Assembly: GCA_022009995.1 (NCBI GenBank)
Contig: CP091734.1
Span: 248,001-312,000, forward strand
Length of the DNA stretch: 64,000 nucleotides
Direction of reading: 5' to 3'
Origin: Clostridiales bacterium
Lineage (GTDB): Bacteria > Bacillota > Clostridia > Christensenellales > CAG-917
The notes under the pieces: model-generated
What the model was told of the DNA's origin: nothing
Databases searched by the model: none
The model's input: only the letters and a program-made list of their open reading frames with translations
Program-made: the position numbers and the translations under genes
Shown: positions 49,324 to 60,670 of the stretch, piece after piece
Numbering within the stretch: position 1 is the first letter of the stretch
Layout of the letters: each line of letters opens with the position of its first letter

Positions 49324-50304
49324 TTACTTGCTGACAAGACGACCGATATCGTACAGTTTCGTATCAAACTTCTTCTTCATTTTGAGCGCTTCAACAACGT
49401 CGACGTCGATAACTTCGTTGCCTTTCACGCCGAGAACCCTTGCGTTTTTGTCTTCAAGAGCAAGGTCGACGGCGCGGACTGCAAGACGGGAAGCAAGCAC
49501 ACGGTCAGCCATTGTGGGCGTACCGCCGCGTTGCAGGTAACTCAGAACAACCTGATTGGTCGTGCGACCGGTTGCTTCGGCGACTTTTTTGATAAGTTCG
49601 TCCTTGACTTCCTTTTTGCCTTCCGCAAGGACGATGATCGTCGATGATTTGTCGTGTTTATCGATGCCTTCTTTGGCGCTTCTTGCGATTTCGTCGATGT
49701 CAACGGGTGCTTCGGGAACGATGACGTATTCCGCACCGCCCGCGATTGCAGAATAAAGAGCGATGTCGCCGCAGTTTCTGCCCATGACTTCAAGCACCAT
49801 AATACGGCCGTGCGAAGCCGCCGTGTCGCGAAGTTTCATAATCGCGTCGATGACGGTGTTGCAAGCGGTATCGAAGCCGATCGTGTAGTCGGTGTAAGCA
49901 AGGTCGTTGTCGATCGTGCCGGGGATACCGATGCAGTGTACGTCGGTGTAACGTTCGATATCGCACATACCGCGGAACGAGCCGTCGCCGCCGATGACGA
50001 TAAGGTTGTTTATTCCCCTGTCGGTAAGGTTTTTGACGCCTTTTTTAAGGACTTCGGGGTCTTTGAATTCATCCGAGCGACCGGTGCGAAGCATTGTGCC
50101 GCCCTTCTGAATGATGTTCGAAACGCTTTTATAGTCAAGCTCGTAAATATCGTTTTCGATAAGACCGATATAGCCGTGTCTTACGCCATAGACTGTCACG
50201 CCTTTGCCAAGCGCATAACGAACAGCCGCTCTGATTGCGGCGTTCATGCCCATGCTATCGCCGCCACTCGTAAGAATGGCGATTTTGTCGATGTTTTTTA
50301 CCAT
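49324..50304 (-). CDS. pfkA: 6-phosphofructokinase (ATP-dependent type)
   Basis: A 326-residue PfkA. N-terminal TSGGDSMGMNAAIR, catalytic PGTIDNDL, GGDGSFRG with the Gly that favours ATP over pyrophosphate, and LGYLQRGG-like SYLQRGGTP near the end. It phosphorylates fructose 6-phosphate in glycolysis. It lies 21 bases after the TRAP-like gene and shares its promoter. In many Clostridia pfkA directly follows dnaE; here mtrB is placed between. Confidence 0.95.
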   Translation of the reverse strand: MVKNIDKIAILTSGGDSMGMNAAIRAAVRYALGKGVTVYGVRHGYIGLIENDIYELDYKSVSNIIQKGGTMLRTGRSDEFKDPEVLKKGVKNLTDRGINNLIVIGGDGSFRGMCDIERYTDVHCIGIPGTIDNDLAYTDYTIGFDTACNTVIDAIMKLRDTAASHGRIMVLEVMGRNCGDIALYSAIAGGAEYVIVPEAPVDIDEIARSAKEGIDKHDKSSTIIVLAEGKKEVKDELIKKVAEATGRTTNQVVLSYLQRGGTPTMADRVLASRLAVRAVDLALEDKNARVLGVKGNEVIDVDVVEALKMKKKFDTKLYDIGRLVSK

Positions 50305-50325
50305 TGTTATTTCTCCGTAAAAATG

Positions 50326-50571
50326 TTATTTCTTATTGCTTCGGACAGCGCCGTGTTTCGTCAGTATTTCGGCGTCGCCCCTTATTTTGATTGCAGACGT
50401 TTTTGTCGTAAACTGTGCCACGAGAACTTCGCCCGCGTCAAGCATTTCGGTGTGGTGCGAGCGCGTTTCGCCGCCCCTTGTGAGCCCGATGACCTGAACG
50501 CCTTCGGACAATGCTTTCACGACGATGTAATCTTCTGTCGCGACGTCTTCGTATTCCTTATAATCCGTCAT
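50326..50571 (-). CDS. mtrB: TRAP-like RNA-binding attenuation protein
   Basis: An 81-residue protein closely matching Bacillus MtrB: VVKALSEGVQVIGLTRG, ETRSHH, GEVLVAQFTTKTSAIKIRG. TRAP forms an 11-mer ring that binds tryptophan and then (G/U)AG repeats in trp leader RNA. The tryptophan-pocket residues look kept. Of the three basic RNA-contact residues (Lys37, Lys56, Arg58 in Bacillus), the last two are present (K62, R64 here) but the first is Met43. No trp gene is in the window. Start ATG at 50571, with GGAGAA upstream. Confidence 0.88.
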   Translation of the reverse strand: MTDYKEYEDVATEDYIVVKALSEGVQVIGLTRGGETRSHHTEMLDAGEVLVAQFTTKTSAIKIRGDAEILTKHGAVRSNKK

Positions 50572-50599
50572 AATAAATGTTCTCCAAACATACTACACT

Positions 50600-50628
50600 A
50601 TGGTAAAATATACAATATGTTTTGTCAA
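50600..50628 (-). promoter_or_regulatory. Promoter of mtrB-pfkA
   Basis: Minus strand TTGACA (50623-50628), 17-base spacer, TACCAT (50600-50605). Confidence 0.6.
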
Positions 50629-50676
50629 CCGCTTTATAGAAAGCTTTGCCAAAACCTTACATTCGTCAATTTTTGT

Positions 50677-53600
50677 TTATTCGGTAACTTCGACGTTCGA
50701 GCGCCCCAAAACGGTTTTAAGGTCGGCAAGCAATGCGTCGCCGATTTCCGCCTTTTCGGGCGTTTCGGCAGTGCCCCAGTCGAACACGAAGAAAACCCTG
50801 CTGCGCCCTTTGTTGGACGATATGATGTTTCTTGCCTCTTTGACAAGCGACATTATCTCGTTTTTCGCGCCGTGTACGGTGAGCCTTAACGTTTTCCCTT
50901 CGTAAGTCGCGACGGGTTTGACCTCGACAACTTCCTGTTTTTCAAGCGGATGCACCGCAAACACGTTGATTTTCGGCATTTCGTCGTCGCGTACGACAAG
51001 CGTGCCTTCCATTACGACGATTGCGTTTTCTTTCAGCATATCGCGGTATTGTTCAAACGAGCGGCTGTACAAAACGTATTGAATTTGTCCGTACAAGTCT
51101 TCCACAACGCCGACGCCCATGCTGTCGCCACGCTTTGTAAACTTCCTTTCGACGCTGTTTATAATGCCGCCGAGTTTTATGCGTTTCCCGTCAAAGCTTT
51201 TGTCGTACGCCGCTTTCTGGTATCCCTGTTCGTCGTCATCGTCGCCCGTTTCGTCCGCTTCGACGACAAGCATCGACGTGTTGAAACCGAACTTTGAAAG
51301 TTCCTGCCTGTACGAGTTTAAGGGGTGTCCCGTGACGTACATTCCAAGGACTTCCTTTTCCAGCATAAGTTTGTTGATTTCGGTATATTCGGGGATATCG
51401 GGATACTTGAATTTACAAAGTCGTCGTCGATAAGCGCGTCGAACAAAGACATTTGTCCGCCTTCCGAGTTTTTCTTGTCGCGGGCGATGGTATCCATAAT
51501 CTGTTCGTAACTTGCCATAAGCGTCGCGCGGGTTTTCCCAAAGCAATCGAACACGCCGCCTTTGATCATACTTTCAACCATACGTTTGTTGATGTTTACG
51601 CCGCTTACGCGGTTTAACAGGTCTTCAAGGTCGGTAAAGTCCCCGTTTGCGTTTCTTTCGGCAATAATCGCGTCAACCGCCGCCTCGCCCACGTTCTTGA
51701 TTGCCATAAGCCCGAAGCGCAGGTTTTCGCCCTCGATACTGAACTAGTTTTGGACTTATTGATGTCGGGTTGCAGGACTTTTATGTTGATCGTGTTAAGG
51801 TAATTTACGTAGTTTTTGACCTCGTCCGCGTTCGTGATACGGTTGTTCAGAACGGCGGCAAGGAAGCACAGCGGATAATATCTTTTCAGCCACGCCGTCT
51901 GATAAGTAATGACCGAATACGCCGTTGCGTGCGACTTGTTGAAAGCGTACGCGGCAAACTTCGTGATTTGTTCAAAAAGTTCCGACGCGATCTCTTTCGG
52001 CATACCGCGCGCCACCGCGCCTTCGATAATAACGTTGCCTTCTTCGTCCTTTTTGCCGTTGATGAAAATGTCTTTGTTCGCCGCCATTTTCGCGGCGTCC
52101 TTTTTGCCCATTGCGCGGCGAAGTTCGTCGGCTTTTCCGAACGAGTAGCCCGCAACTTCCCTTGCGATGTTCATAACCTGCTCCTGATACACGATACAGC
52201 CGTACGTAACTTTCAGGGAGTTTTCAAGCATCGGGTGCAGATAATGAATGTGTTCGGGATGGAATTTGCAATCGATATAGTTCGGGATAAACTGCATCGG
52301 ACCCGGTCGATAAAGCGCCACGCCTGCGATAATTTCTTCCAGACAGTTGGGTTGAAGTTGCATCATAAACTTTTTCATACCTTCCTGTTCAAGCTGGAAA
52401 ACCGCTTTCGTTTCGCCGTCGGAGATGAGTTTATAAACGTTCGGATCGTCAAAAGACAACTTGCCGAGATCCGGCCGTTCCCCCGTGGTTTCTTCCACAA
52501 AGTCAAGCGCGGCTTCGATATCGGTAAGGGTGTTGAGCCCCAGAAAGTCCATTTTCAGAAGCCCCATCGCCTCGACCTGCTTTGTCGAACTGAGTCGTGA
52601 TATATTCGCCGCTCCTTTGCAAAGGTACGAAATCCCACACGGGACGCGGACAAATCAGAACGCCCGCCGCGTGCATACCCGTTTGTCTGGGCATATTTTC
52701 AAGGCGCAACGACATATCTATTATGGTTTTTGCGGTGACGTCTTCTTCGTAATATTTGATGAAATCGGGCGAAAGCATTTTCGCCTTTTCTTCGTCGTCC
52801 TTGTACGGACCGCGACCGAGAGCCTGCGACAGCGAAATATGTACGACGTCGTTTATCGCCTTTGCCCATTTGTCGGCGTCGGCGTAAGGAATGCTGTAAA
52901 CGCGCGCGACGTCCTTAATAACCGCGCGTGCGGACAACGTGCCGTAAGTTATAATCTGCGCGACGTGGTCTTTGCCGTACTTTTCCTGAACGTACTGGAT
53001 CGTGCGCTCCCTGTTGACCGTGCAGAAGTCGATATCGAAGTCGGGCATCGACACCCTTTCCGGGTTTAAGAACCTTTCAAAGAACAGGTCGTATTTCAAG
53101 GGATCGACGTTTGTGATGCCGATTGCGTACGCGACGATACTTCCGACGCCGCTTCCGCGCCCGGGGCCGACGGGGATACCGTGAGTTTTGCTGTAATTCA
53201 CAAAATCCCAGACGATAAGGTAATATCCCGCAAAGCCCATCTTGATGATTACGCCAAGCTCGTATTCCAGCCTTTCCCTGACCTCATCCGTGACGACTTT
53301 ATATCGTTTCGCAATGCCTTCTTCCGCAAGGTCGCGAAGATATGCCGCTTCCCTTTGGTTGTTTTCCTTGGGAAGATAATCGTATTTTGCGGGGGTTGCA
53401 AACTCAGGGATTTCGTAATGCCCGGCAGGCGCCGCCGTTGCCGGAACGAATTCGATTTTATTCGCGATTTCGACGGTGTTGTCAAGCGCTTCCTCGATCC
53501 ACGAAAACTTGTCGTGCATTTCGTCGTACGATTTAAGGTAAAATTCCTCGGGTTCAAGCCTTATGCGGTCGGAGTCGGTCAGCTGCTTTTTCATACTGAT

Positions 53601-54275
53601 GCACATCAGCACGTCCTGCATGTCGGCGTCGTTTTTTTCAATGTAGTGGACGTCGTTCGTCGCGACGACTTTCACGCCGATTTCCCTTGCAAGCCTGACG
53701 AGTTCGGGCAACGCTTTCTTTTCTTCCGCAATGCCGTGGTCTTGAAGTTCGATATAATAATCGTCGCCGAAGATTTCTTGAATTCCAGCGCCGATCTTTT
53801 CGCGCCTTCGTAATTGTCCTCGATAATCAGACGGGGCACTTCGCCCTGCACGCAGGCGGACAAACAAATTATCCTTCGGAATACTGCCTTAAAACGTTCA
53901 TGTCGATACGCGGACGATAATAAAAACCGTCCTTGAACGATATCGACGAAAGTTTCATAAGATTGTCGTATCCCGTTTTGTTTTTCGCAATCAGAATAAG
54001 GTGATGGCGTTTTTCGGTCGGATCGCAGTTTTTAATATCCCTGACCGTGTAAAACTCGCTGCCGATAATGGGCTTTATGCCCGCTTTTTTCATCGCCTCG
54101 ATGAAGGAATAAACGCCGTACATATTGCCGTGATCGGTAATCGCGCAGGCGGTCATTCCTTTTGCTTTCAACGCTTCGGCAAGGGGGGATTTTTTCCTTC
54201 GCCCGAGATTCTCGCCGCGCCGTCAAGCAGGCTGTATTCGGTATGCAAATGAAGATGGACGAATTCTTTACTCAT
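50677..54275 (-). CDS. dnaE: DNA polymerase III alpha subunit, about six frameshifts
   Basis: About 1200 residues. The PHP domain begins FVHLHLHTEYSLLDGA with TDHGNMYG. The palm follows with GPGRGSGVGS and PDFDIDFC (catalytic aspartates), then ALYRPGPMQFIP, the tandem HhH region (MAIKNVGEAAVDAI) and a C-terminal OB fold (IKLGGIINSVERKFTKRG). It is the replicative polymerase subunit of the DnaE1 type. Shifts lie near 54190, 53870, 53790, 52590, 51745 and 51415. A decayed sole dnaE would be lethal, so errors are more likely. The start overlaps whiA by 8 bases. Confidence 0.93.
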
Positions 54276-55278
54276 TTTCGTTCTCCGCGTCGTTTGCGGC
54301 AGAAAGTTCTTCCGCAATCGAGATTATTTTTCTGAATCTGTGGTTGATGCAACTTTTGCTCACGCCGAGTTTTTCGGCAAAGAAATCAAGCGTTGCCTCG
54401 GGGTATTCTTTTCGGAGCGCGATAAGGGATTGCAACTCTTCGCTGAGCCTTTTCACGCCGAAATTCTTTTCGATATTTTCAATCGCAAGAAGCTGTTTCG
54501 TGCTGGCGATTGCCGTCTTGTCCATATTCGCGACGGAGCAGTTGCTCTTTCTGTTGACGTTGTTGTTGACAAGCCTTTCAATCATTACGTCCTGCATATA
54601 AAGCACCGTTTCGGACGCGCCGAGCAGCGCAAAGAAGTTTGAAATGACTTCGCTTTCCTTGACGTACACGATAAACTTATTGCCTCGTTCCACCGTTTTT
54701 GCGACAATATCGAAACTTAACAGCAGTTTTTTGACTGATAAAGCATACGTTTCGTCCGAAAGCGCAAATTCAAGATAATACCCGCTTCCCGACGACTCGA
54801 TATCAGCGTCTTCGCCGATAAGTTTTTCGGGCACGTTTGCAGAGCCCGTCGCCACGAACAACGATTTCAGATACGTCTTTGCACAGCACTCGTTCATCAC
54901 GACCTTGTTGTCGATACCTTCGACAAAGTCATAGCCGTCTTTCGTTTTTCTGATAATGCCGGCGTCATACAACATATCGTGCGTGATTGCGGGCGGCACT
55001 TTCATAACGTACAGTTTGCCCTTTTGAAGCCCCGTGTTCACGTTCGTAACGTCAACGTCGATTTCCGCGTTGTACGTCGTTTTGACGGCGATTGCCGTCG
55101 ATTTTATATATTCGTAGTCCTGCGACTCGAAAACGAGCTCGGTTTTATTTTTCAGTATTCTTAAACTGCCGATTGCTTTTATCGCGGCGGATAGCCATGC
55201 CGTCGCGCAACATTTGTTTTCAAATTCCGTCGTCAGTAATTCGTTTTTTGCGTATCTGTTAAAGTTCAGTTTTTCCAT
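54268..55278 (-). CDS. whiA: WhiA sporulation/division regulator
   Basis: A ~336-residue WhiA: a LAGLIDADG-like N-terminal domain (VTNVNTGLQKGKLYVMKV region, NECCAKTYLKSLFVATGS), then a helix-turn-helix at the end (LRKEYPEATLDFFAEKLGVSKSCINHRFRKI). A chromosome-associated regulator kept across Gram-positives. The start at 55278 is chosen because homologues begin at MEKLNFN-like sequence. It overlaps the PHP gene by 20 bases and dnaE by 8. Confidence 0.93.
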   Translation of the reverse strand: MEKLNFNRYAKNELLTTEFENKCCATAWLSAAIKAIGSLRILKNKTELVFESQDYEYIKSTAIAVKTTYNAEIDVDVTNVNTGLQKGKLYVMKVPPAITHDMLYDAGIIRKTKDGYDFVEGIDNKVVMNECCAKTYLKSLFVATGSANVPEKLIGEDADIESSGSGYYLEFALSDETYALSVKKLLLSFDIVAKTVERGNKFIVYVKESEVISNFFALLGASETVLYMQDVMIERLVNNNVNRKSNCSVANMDKTAIASTKQLLAIENIEKNFGVKRLSEELQSLIALRKEYPEATLDFFAEKLGVSKSCINHRFRKIISIAEELSAANDAENENE

Positions 55279-56047
55279 GTTTTTTCTTCCAGTCGGCAAG
55301 CCTTGTGAACTCGGGTTTTTTGTCAAGGTTTACGACGCGGGTATTTGGCACGTCGTATTTTTTTATTATTTCTTCCGCCCTGTTAAAATTGCCGATTGCG
55401 CTTAACTTGTGGGCGTCGCTGTTCACGATAAAATTGCAGTCGGTATCAAGCATTTCGGGCAACAGCCTTTCGACAAGCGGCAGATGTTTCATATTGATTT
55501 CGATAAGAGTGCCGCACCTTGCCGCGGTTTTGCACACTTCCTTTACGTCAACGATCGCGTGGTTCCCGACGTGCGACAAAATATCGACGGGATTGTTTTC
55601 GATTGCCGCGATAAACGCGTCGGTCGCCGCCGCTTTTTTCTTTGCGGTCGTGCCGAAAACGTCGGTGATGAACCCGTTGAAAAGGACGTATGAAAAATAA
55701 TCCTTGACCGACGTGCTTCTGATGAACCGATGAAACCCCGCGACAAGAATATCCATATTCATAAGATGCTTGTCCGTCACGTCAAGGTTGCCCTTCGTAT
55801 CGACGATATCCGCCTCCACGCCAAGCAACAAATTGACGTTTTCAAGGTTTTCCCTTACCTTTTTTACGTCGATTATTTCTTTTTCAAACTTCTTTTCCGT
55901 CAGCGACAGCGTTACGTTTGCAAACCCGTGGTCGGTGACCGCAAGTTCTTTCAGCCCGATTTTCCCGGCGTAAAGCGCGACGTCGGATATTTTCGCCCGT
56001 CCGTCGCTGTAAACCGAATGTGTGTGATAGTCGCCGTAAAATTTCAT
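55259..56047 (-). CDS. PHP-domain phosphoesterase
   Basis: A 262-residue PHP protein. Metal-binding motifs: DYHTHSVYSDG, VTDHGF, GVEADI, SHVGNH and NSDAH. It resembles YcdX-like and histidinol-phosphatase-like phosphoesterases, and this kind of gene is often seen next to murB and whiA in Clostridia. Its exact substrate is unknown. Its ATG overlaps the murB stop (ATGA) and its end overlaps whiA, so the cluster is tightly coupled. Confidence 0.85.
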   Translation of the reverse strand: MKFYGDYHTHSVYSDGRAKISDVALYAGKIGLKELAVTDHGFANVTLSLTEKKFEKEIIDVKKVRENLENVNLLLGVEADIVDTKGNLDVTDKHLMNMDILVAGFHRFIRSTSVKDYFSYVLFNGFITDVFGTTAKKKAAATDAFIAAIENNPVDILSHVGNHAIVDVKEVCKTAARCGTLIEINMKHLPLVERLLPEMLDTDCNFIVNSDAHKLSAIGNFNRAEEIIKKYDVPNTRVVNLDKKPEFTRLADWKKKHGKTEL

Positions 56048-56905
56048 ATGTTTCCTATTATTTCGATTTCTCTTTCAAGACTTATGCCAAACGCGCATCT
56101 TACCTTGTCCGAAATCGCGTCCGACAGTATTTGTAGTCGCGGCTTGTCGCCCCGCCCGAATTTATTATAAACCCGGCGTGTTTTTCGGACACCTTCGCGC
56201 CGCCTTCCGAAAACCCTTTAAGACTAAGTGCGTCGATATAATACGCCGCGCTCACAAGGTCGTGTTTTTTGAAAGTGCTTCCAAGCGACGGACTGTCGGG
56301 TTGCGCCGCCCGCCGTATTGTTTCGCAATCTTTCGCGCGCGCCGCGATAAGGTTTTTGTCTTTCCTTTTCAACCTTAGTGTTGCCGACAGAACGACGTAG
56401 CCTTTCTTTTTCACTACGCTGTCCCGATACGAAAACCACAGGTCGGATTTTTGGATTTTTTGCACGATTCCGCCGTGTAAAACGGTGATTTCGGTGACAT
56501 AATCCCCGATTTCCGCGCCGAACGCCCCTGCGTTCATCGTTAACGCGCCGCCAAGCGTCCCCGGGATTCCCGAAAGTTCTTCAAGCCCCGAAAGCCCTTT
56601 GTCTAACGCCGCGCAATACAAACTTTTCATCGTTTCGCCGCAACGCCCGACAACTTCTTCGCCACGGACTTCGACGCCCTTCACACGTTTAAGACACATC
56701 ACGTTTCCGACGCCGTCGTCGGATATCAGCGTGTTCGTGCCGTTGCCGAGAATAAAAACTTCTCGTTCTTTTCAGTCAGATATTCAACCGCCCTTACAAC
56801 TTCGTTTTCGTTTTCGGGCAGATACAGTTTTTTGATTTTTCCGCCACTTAAAAATGACGAATATTTCTTCCCGTCGGCGTTTTCGATAACCTTGATCCCG
56901 TCCAT
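56044..56905 (-). CDS. murB: UDP-N-acetylenolpyruvoylglucosamine reductase, two frameshifts
   Basis: About 287 residues. FAD-binding NGTNTLISDDG, then SGIPGTLGGALTMNAGAFG, the catalytic Ser in SPSLGSTFKK, and SEKHAGFIIN with the C-terminal Glu. It makes UDP-MurNAc for peptidoglycan. A T is missing near 56765 and a base near 56130. With both restored the protein runs from ATG at 56905 to TGA at 56044. The Shine-Dalgarno is poor. Essential in peptidoglycan-making bacteria. Confidence 0.9.
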
Positions 56906-56936
56906 TTTACCATTTTATGAAAACGGACGAAAAAGG

Positions 56937-57879
56937 TTAATCCCTGTTCATTCTTTCGATAAGTTCTTCGTTGGCGTCGTAGCCCATTTGCTTCAAGCGG
57001 AAATTCTTTGCCGCGACTTCGACGATAATCGCAAGGTTTCTGCCCATAATGACAGGGACGATAAGTTTCGGAATTTCGACGCCCAGCACGTTGTAAGTTC
57101 GCATCGGCGCGTCGCTTCTTTCGTAATCATGCGATTTCGTATTCGACAAGTTCGATAACAAGGTCGACGTTGGTTTTTCTTAAAATGCCCGCAACGCCGT
57201 ACATGTTCCTGACGTTGATAAATCCGACGCCGCGAAGCTCGATAAAGTCCTGAATCTTGTCGGGCGAGGAGCCTTGTATCGTGTCCTTTATTACTTTCAG
57301 TTCGACAGCGTCGTCCGCGACGAGCATATGTCCCCTGTGAATGAGTTCGAGCGCGGTTTCGCTTTTACCGACGCCGCTGATGCCCGTAAGCAGCACCCCG
57401 ATGCCGTCGATGTCCAAGAGAGTTCCGTGTATTCTGGTTTTCGGCGCAAGAAAATCGTTCAGGAAATTGATGATATCGTTGACGACTTCCGACGTTATCG
57501 CGTTCGATTGCAAAACCGGCGTGTCGTACTCTTTCGCAAGGTCAAGCATATCCTTGCACGGTTCGAGCCCCCTTGAAATTATGATGCACGGGACTTCCGT
57601 TTTGAACAGTTTTTTCAGCGCTGCACGGCGGTTTTCGTCGGTCATCTGATAAAGATAGTACATTTCGGCGTTGCCGAGCACTTGCACGCGGCTTCTTGCG
57701 AAATAGTCGTCAAAGCCCGAAAGAATAAGCCCCGGACGGTTGACGCTCACCGTTTGCAACGTGATTTGCCGCGCGGTATTCATATAAATGATTTTCAGTT
57801 TCAGAAGGTTTGCGAAATCGCGCAGAGCGATAATTTCGCCGCTTGTTTCTTCGATTCCGGTATTGACTTTGATTTTCAT
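56937..57879 (-). CDS. hprK: HPr kinase/phosphorylase, one frameshift
   Basis: About 314 residues. Walker A GISGVGKSETALELI, then HRGHMLVADDAVE (catalytic region), the signature region ELRGVGFINVRNMYGV, and a C-terminal IMGRNLAIIVEVAAKN helix. It phosphorylates HPr on Ser46 and drives carbon catabolite repression with CcpA. A single-base shift lies near 57127. TAGGAG precedes the ATG. It starts 9 bases after the HAD gene. Confidence 0.93.
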
Positions 57880-57888
57880 AATTATCTC

Positions 57889-58691
57889 CTAAAAGCAAAA
57901 CTTCCTTATGGTTTTCGCGACGCCGTCGTCTTCGCAGTTTTCCGCGATATAATCAGCCGCGTTTTTCAGTGTGTCAACGGCGTTTCCGACCGCAACGCCC
58001 ATCCCCGCGACTTCGATCATTTGCAAATCGTTAAGGTTGTCGCCGAAAGTCATCGTGTCTGAAAGGCTTATGCCGTATTTGTTTGCAAGAAATCGACCGC
58101 TTTCCCTTTGGACGCGTGCGCGTCGACCGCTTCGACGTTGTACGGCTTACTGCTGTTGATTAAAAGTCTGTCGCCGAATTCCTTGATCGCGGCGTTTCTG
58201 ACCTGCTCCGTTATCGACGAATCCATACTGCAATACACCTTGTTCACGGGCGCGTCCGTCGTTTTGAAAAAATCTTTGAAATCCCCGACGACGTTAAGCG
58301 GCACCCCGCAAAACCGCGCGTAATCCACGCTGTACGGATTTTCCTTTTCGACGCAAAGATTGTCCCCGACGTACACTTGCGGAAACACGTTTTGTTTTTT
58401 CATAAATTCCACGTAATCGACTGCAAGGTCTTTGTCGATATCGTTGACGAGCAGGGTTTCTTCGGTGTCGATATTTTTGATTAAAGAGCCCTGATAACTG
58501 ATGATTTCGCCGTGCAGACCGAATTCCCGCGCGATTTTTACGATACTTCTGAACATTCTTCCCGTGCAAATCGCGAACCTGCCGCCGCGGGCGATATATC
58601 CCTGAATCGTGTCTTTCGTGAAATCGCTTATCACGCCGCTTTTCGGAAGCAACGTGTCGTCGTAGTCGCAAGCGATAAACTTATATTTCAT
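57889..58691 (-). CDS. Cof-type HAD phosphatase, one frameshift
   Basis: About 267 residues of the HAD IIB (Cof) family. Motif I is ACDYDDTLLP, motif II region ICTGRMFRS, a C2B cap domain, Lys in ASKGKAV, and motif IV FGDNLNDLQM read in the second frame after a shift near 58085. These enzymes dephosphorylate sugar phosphates, FMN or PLP. The substrate is unknown. It sits between uvrC and hprK in the core cluster. Confidence 0.82.
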
Positions 58692-58767
58692 AAGCGTTAC
58701 CTCAAATTAAGTAAATACTATTATATATTATCCTTACGATTTCAACAACGATTTTTAGGCTTAAAAA

Positions 58768-60647
58768 TTATTTTTGATTTTTGCCGTCGAAGAATGCGCG
58801 GATTTTTTCCGCGTCGGCTCTCGAAATGCCCTTAACGGACGCAAGCGTATCAACGTCCGCGGCTTTGATTCTGTCAATGGTTTTGAAATGATTGTATAAA
58901 ATATCCGTTTTTTTGTCGCCGATTCCTTCGATGTCTTTCAGGCTCGACACCTTTAAACGGTTTGTGTGCAGGCGAGTGGCGTAATCCACCGCAAAACGAT
59001 GCGCCTCGTCGCGGAGTCTCATCAAAAGCGCAAGCGCGGGCGAACGGCGCGACAAATAAAGCCCTTCCGACTTATCGGGAAAATATATTATTTCGTCGCT
59101 TTCGGCAAGGGAAATCATATTGACGTAAACCCCCGCTTCCCGCATTGCGTCCTGCGCGCGTGAAAGTTGACCTTTTCCGCCGTCGATGACGATAAGATCC
59201 GGGTGCGCGTTGAAACTTTCGTCCTCGGAATTTCCGATTTTCGAAAGGCGGCGAAGCAACGTTTCGTGCATGCTTTCAAAATCGTTGTTCTGCTGGACTT
59301 TCACCTTGAAACGGCGATACGCGCTTTTTTTCGGTTCGCCATTCTGGAACACCGTCATGCTCGCGACGACGTCCGTCCCGCTGAAATGCGAAATGTCGAA
59401 ACACTCCATACGAGCGGGCGGCGACGGAAGACGTAAAATCTCTTGCAATTTCTGCACCGCGCCTTCGGTAAGGTTATATTTTTTCAGTTGTTTTACGACA
59501 AAGGTGTCAAGATAGTTTTGCGTTGTTTTCCGCCATTTCGACAAGTTGTTTTCTTATGCCGCGCTGCGGAACAATAATATTAAGTTTTTTGTCGAATTTA
59601 TCGGATAACACGCTTAACAATGCGTTTTCCGACGGTAAAGTCGCGTTTACGACGATTTCGTCGGGCGCGTCCGGCATATTGTCATAGTATTGCAGGACAA
59701 ATTGTTCCAGCAGATTCCTGTTAAGTTCAAGTTCGTCTTTGGCTTTGTTTTCCGCATTTTCGACAGGTTTTACTAAGCCGAATTTATGCTTTCGACGGGA
59801 TAATTGTCGCCGCCGACAAGCTTTCCGCCGCGCACCATAAGCACCGATACGGCGGTATATACGCCGTTGTCCAAAACCGAAACACGTCCATATTGTAGTC
59901 TTTCGGAAGTGCGGCGATTTGCTGTCGGATAAGTTTATCGAGCGTGTGCAGGCGGTTTTTGAAATACAGCGCGCTTTCAAAATCTTCCCTTGCCGACGCG
60001 TCGTACATCTTCTTTTCAATGACTTTTTTTATCTCTTCGTCGTTTCCCTTTAAGAACGAAATTACGTCGGAAATTACCTTGCCGTATTCTTCGCGGGTAA
60101 CGTTTCCCGAACACGGCGCAAGACACCGCCCGATATGACTCATCAGACACGGTCTGTGCGACGAAGGAAGGTGCGACAAATCCTTATTGCAACTTCTCAC
60201 GGGGAACGCGCTGCCGATAAGTTCCAGAATATCTTTCGTGTTCACGCCGACCATATAAGGTCCGAAGTATTTGCTGCCGTCGTCGACAAGTTTCCTTACG
60301 ACCTGCACCGACGGAAATTTTTCTTTGACGTTAATCTTGATGAAAGGATATTGTTTGTCGTCTTTCAACAAAATATTGTACTTCGGCGCGTACTTTTTGA
60401 TAAGATTGTTTTCCAGAACGAGCGCTTCTTCTTCGGTCGCGCACATAATGTAACGAAAATCGACGATGTTTTCGACAAGTTTCATCGTTTTTTCGGTTTT
60501 TACGGACGAATGGAAATACTGACTTACCCTGTTTTTAAGGTTGACCGCTTTCCCGACGTAAATGACCGTGCCGGAAGCGTCCGACATAATATATACGCCG
60601 GGGCTTTGCGGAAGGTCTTTCAGTTTTTGTCTGATTACGTCGTTCAT
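58768..60647 (-). CDS. uvrC: Excinuclease ABC subunit C, three frameshifts
   Basis: About 626 residues. GIY-YIG nuclease (PGVYIMSDASGTVIYVGKA), UvrB-binding UVR motif (EDFESALYFKNRLHTLDKL), RNase H-like nuclease (ECFDISHFSGTDVVAS, VIDGGKGQLS) and a helix-hairpin-helix end (IEGIGDKKTDILYNHF). It makes both incisions in nucleotide excision repair. Shifts lie near 59880, 59790 and 59520. First of the uvrC-HAD-hprK-murB run. It follows an SDR gene by 23 bases. Confidence 0.93.
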
Positions 60648-60670
60648 AGTCGAATTTTTGAAAAATAATA

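Noticed and set aside
50677..54275. dnaE as a decayed pseudogene
   Set aside because: Motifs are conserved across all pieces, and the shifts match the single-base deletion pattern seen in most large genes here.
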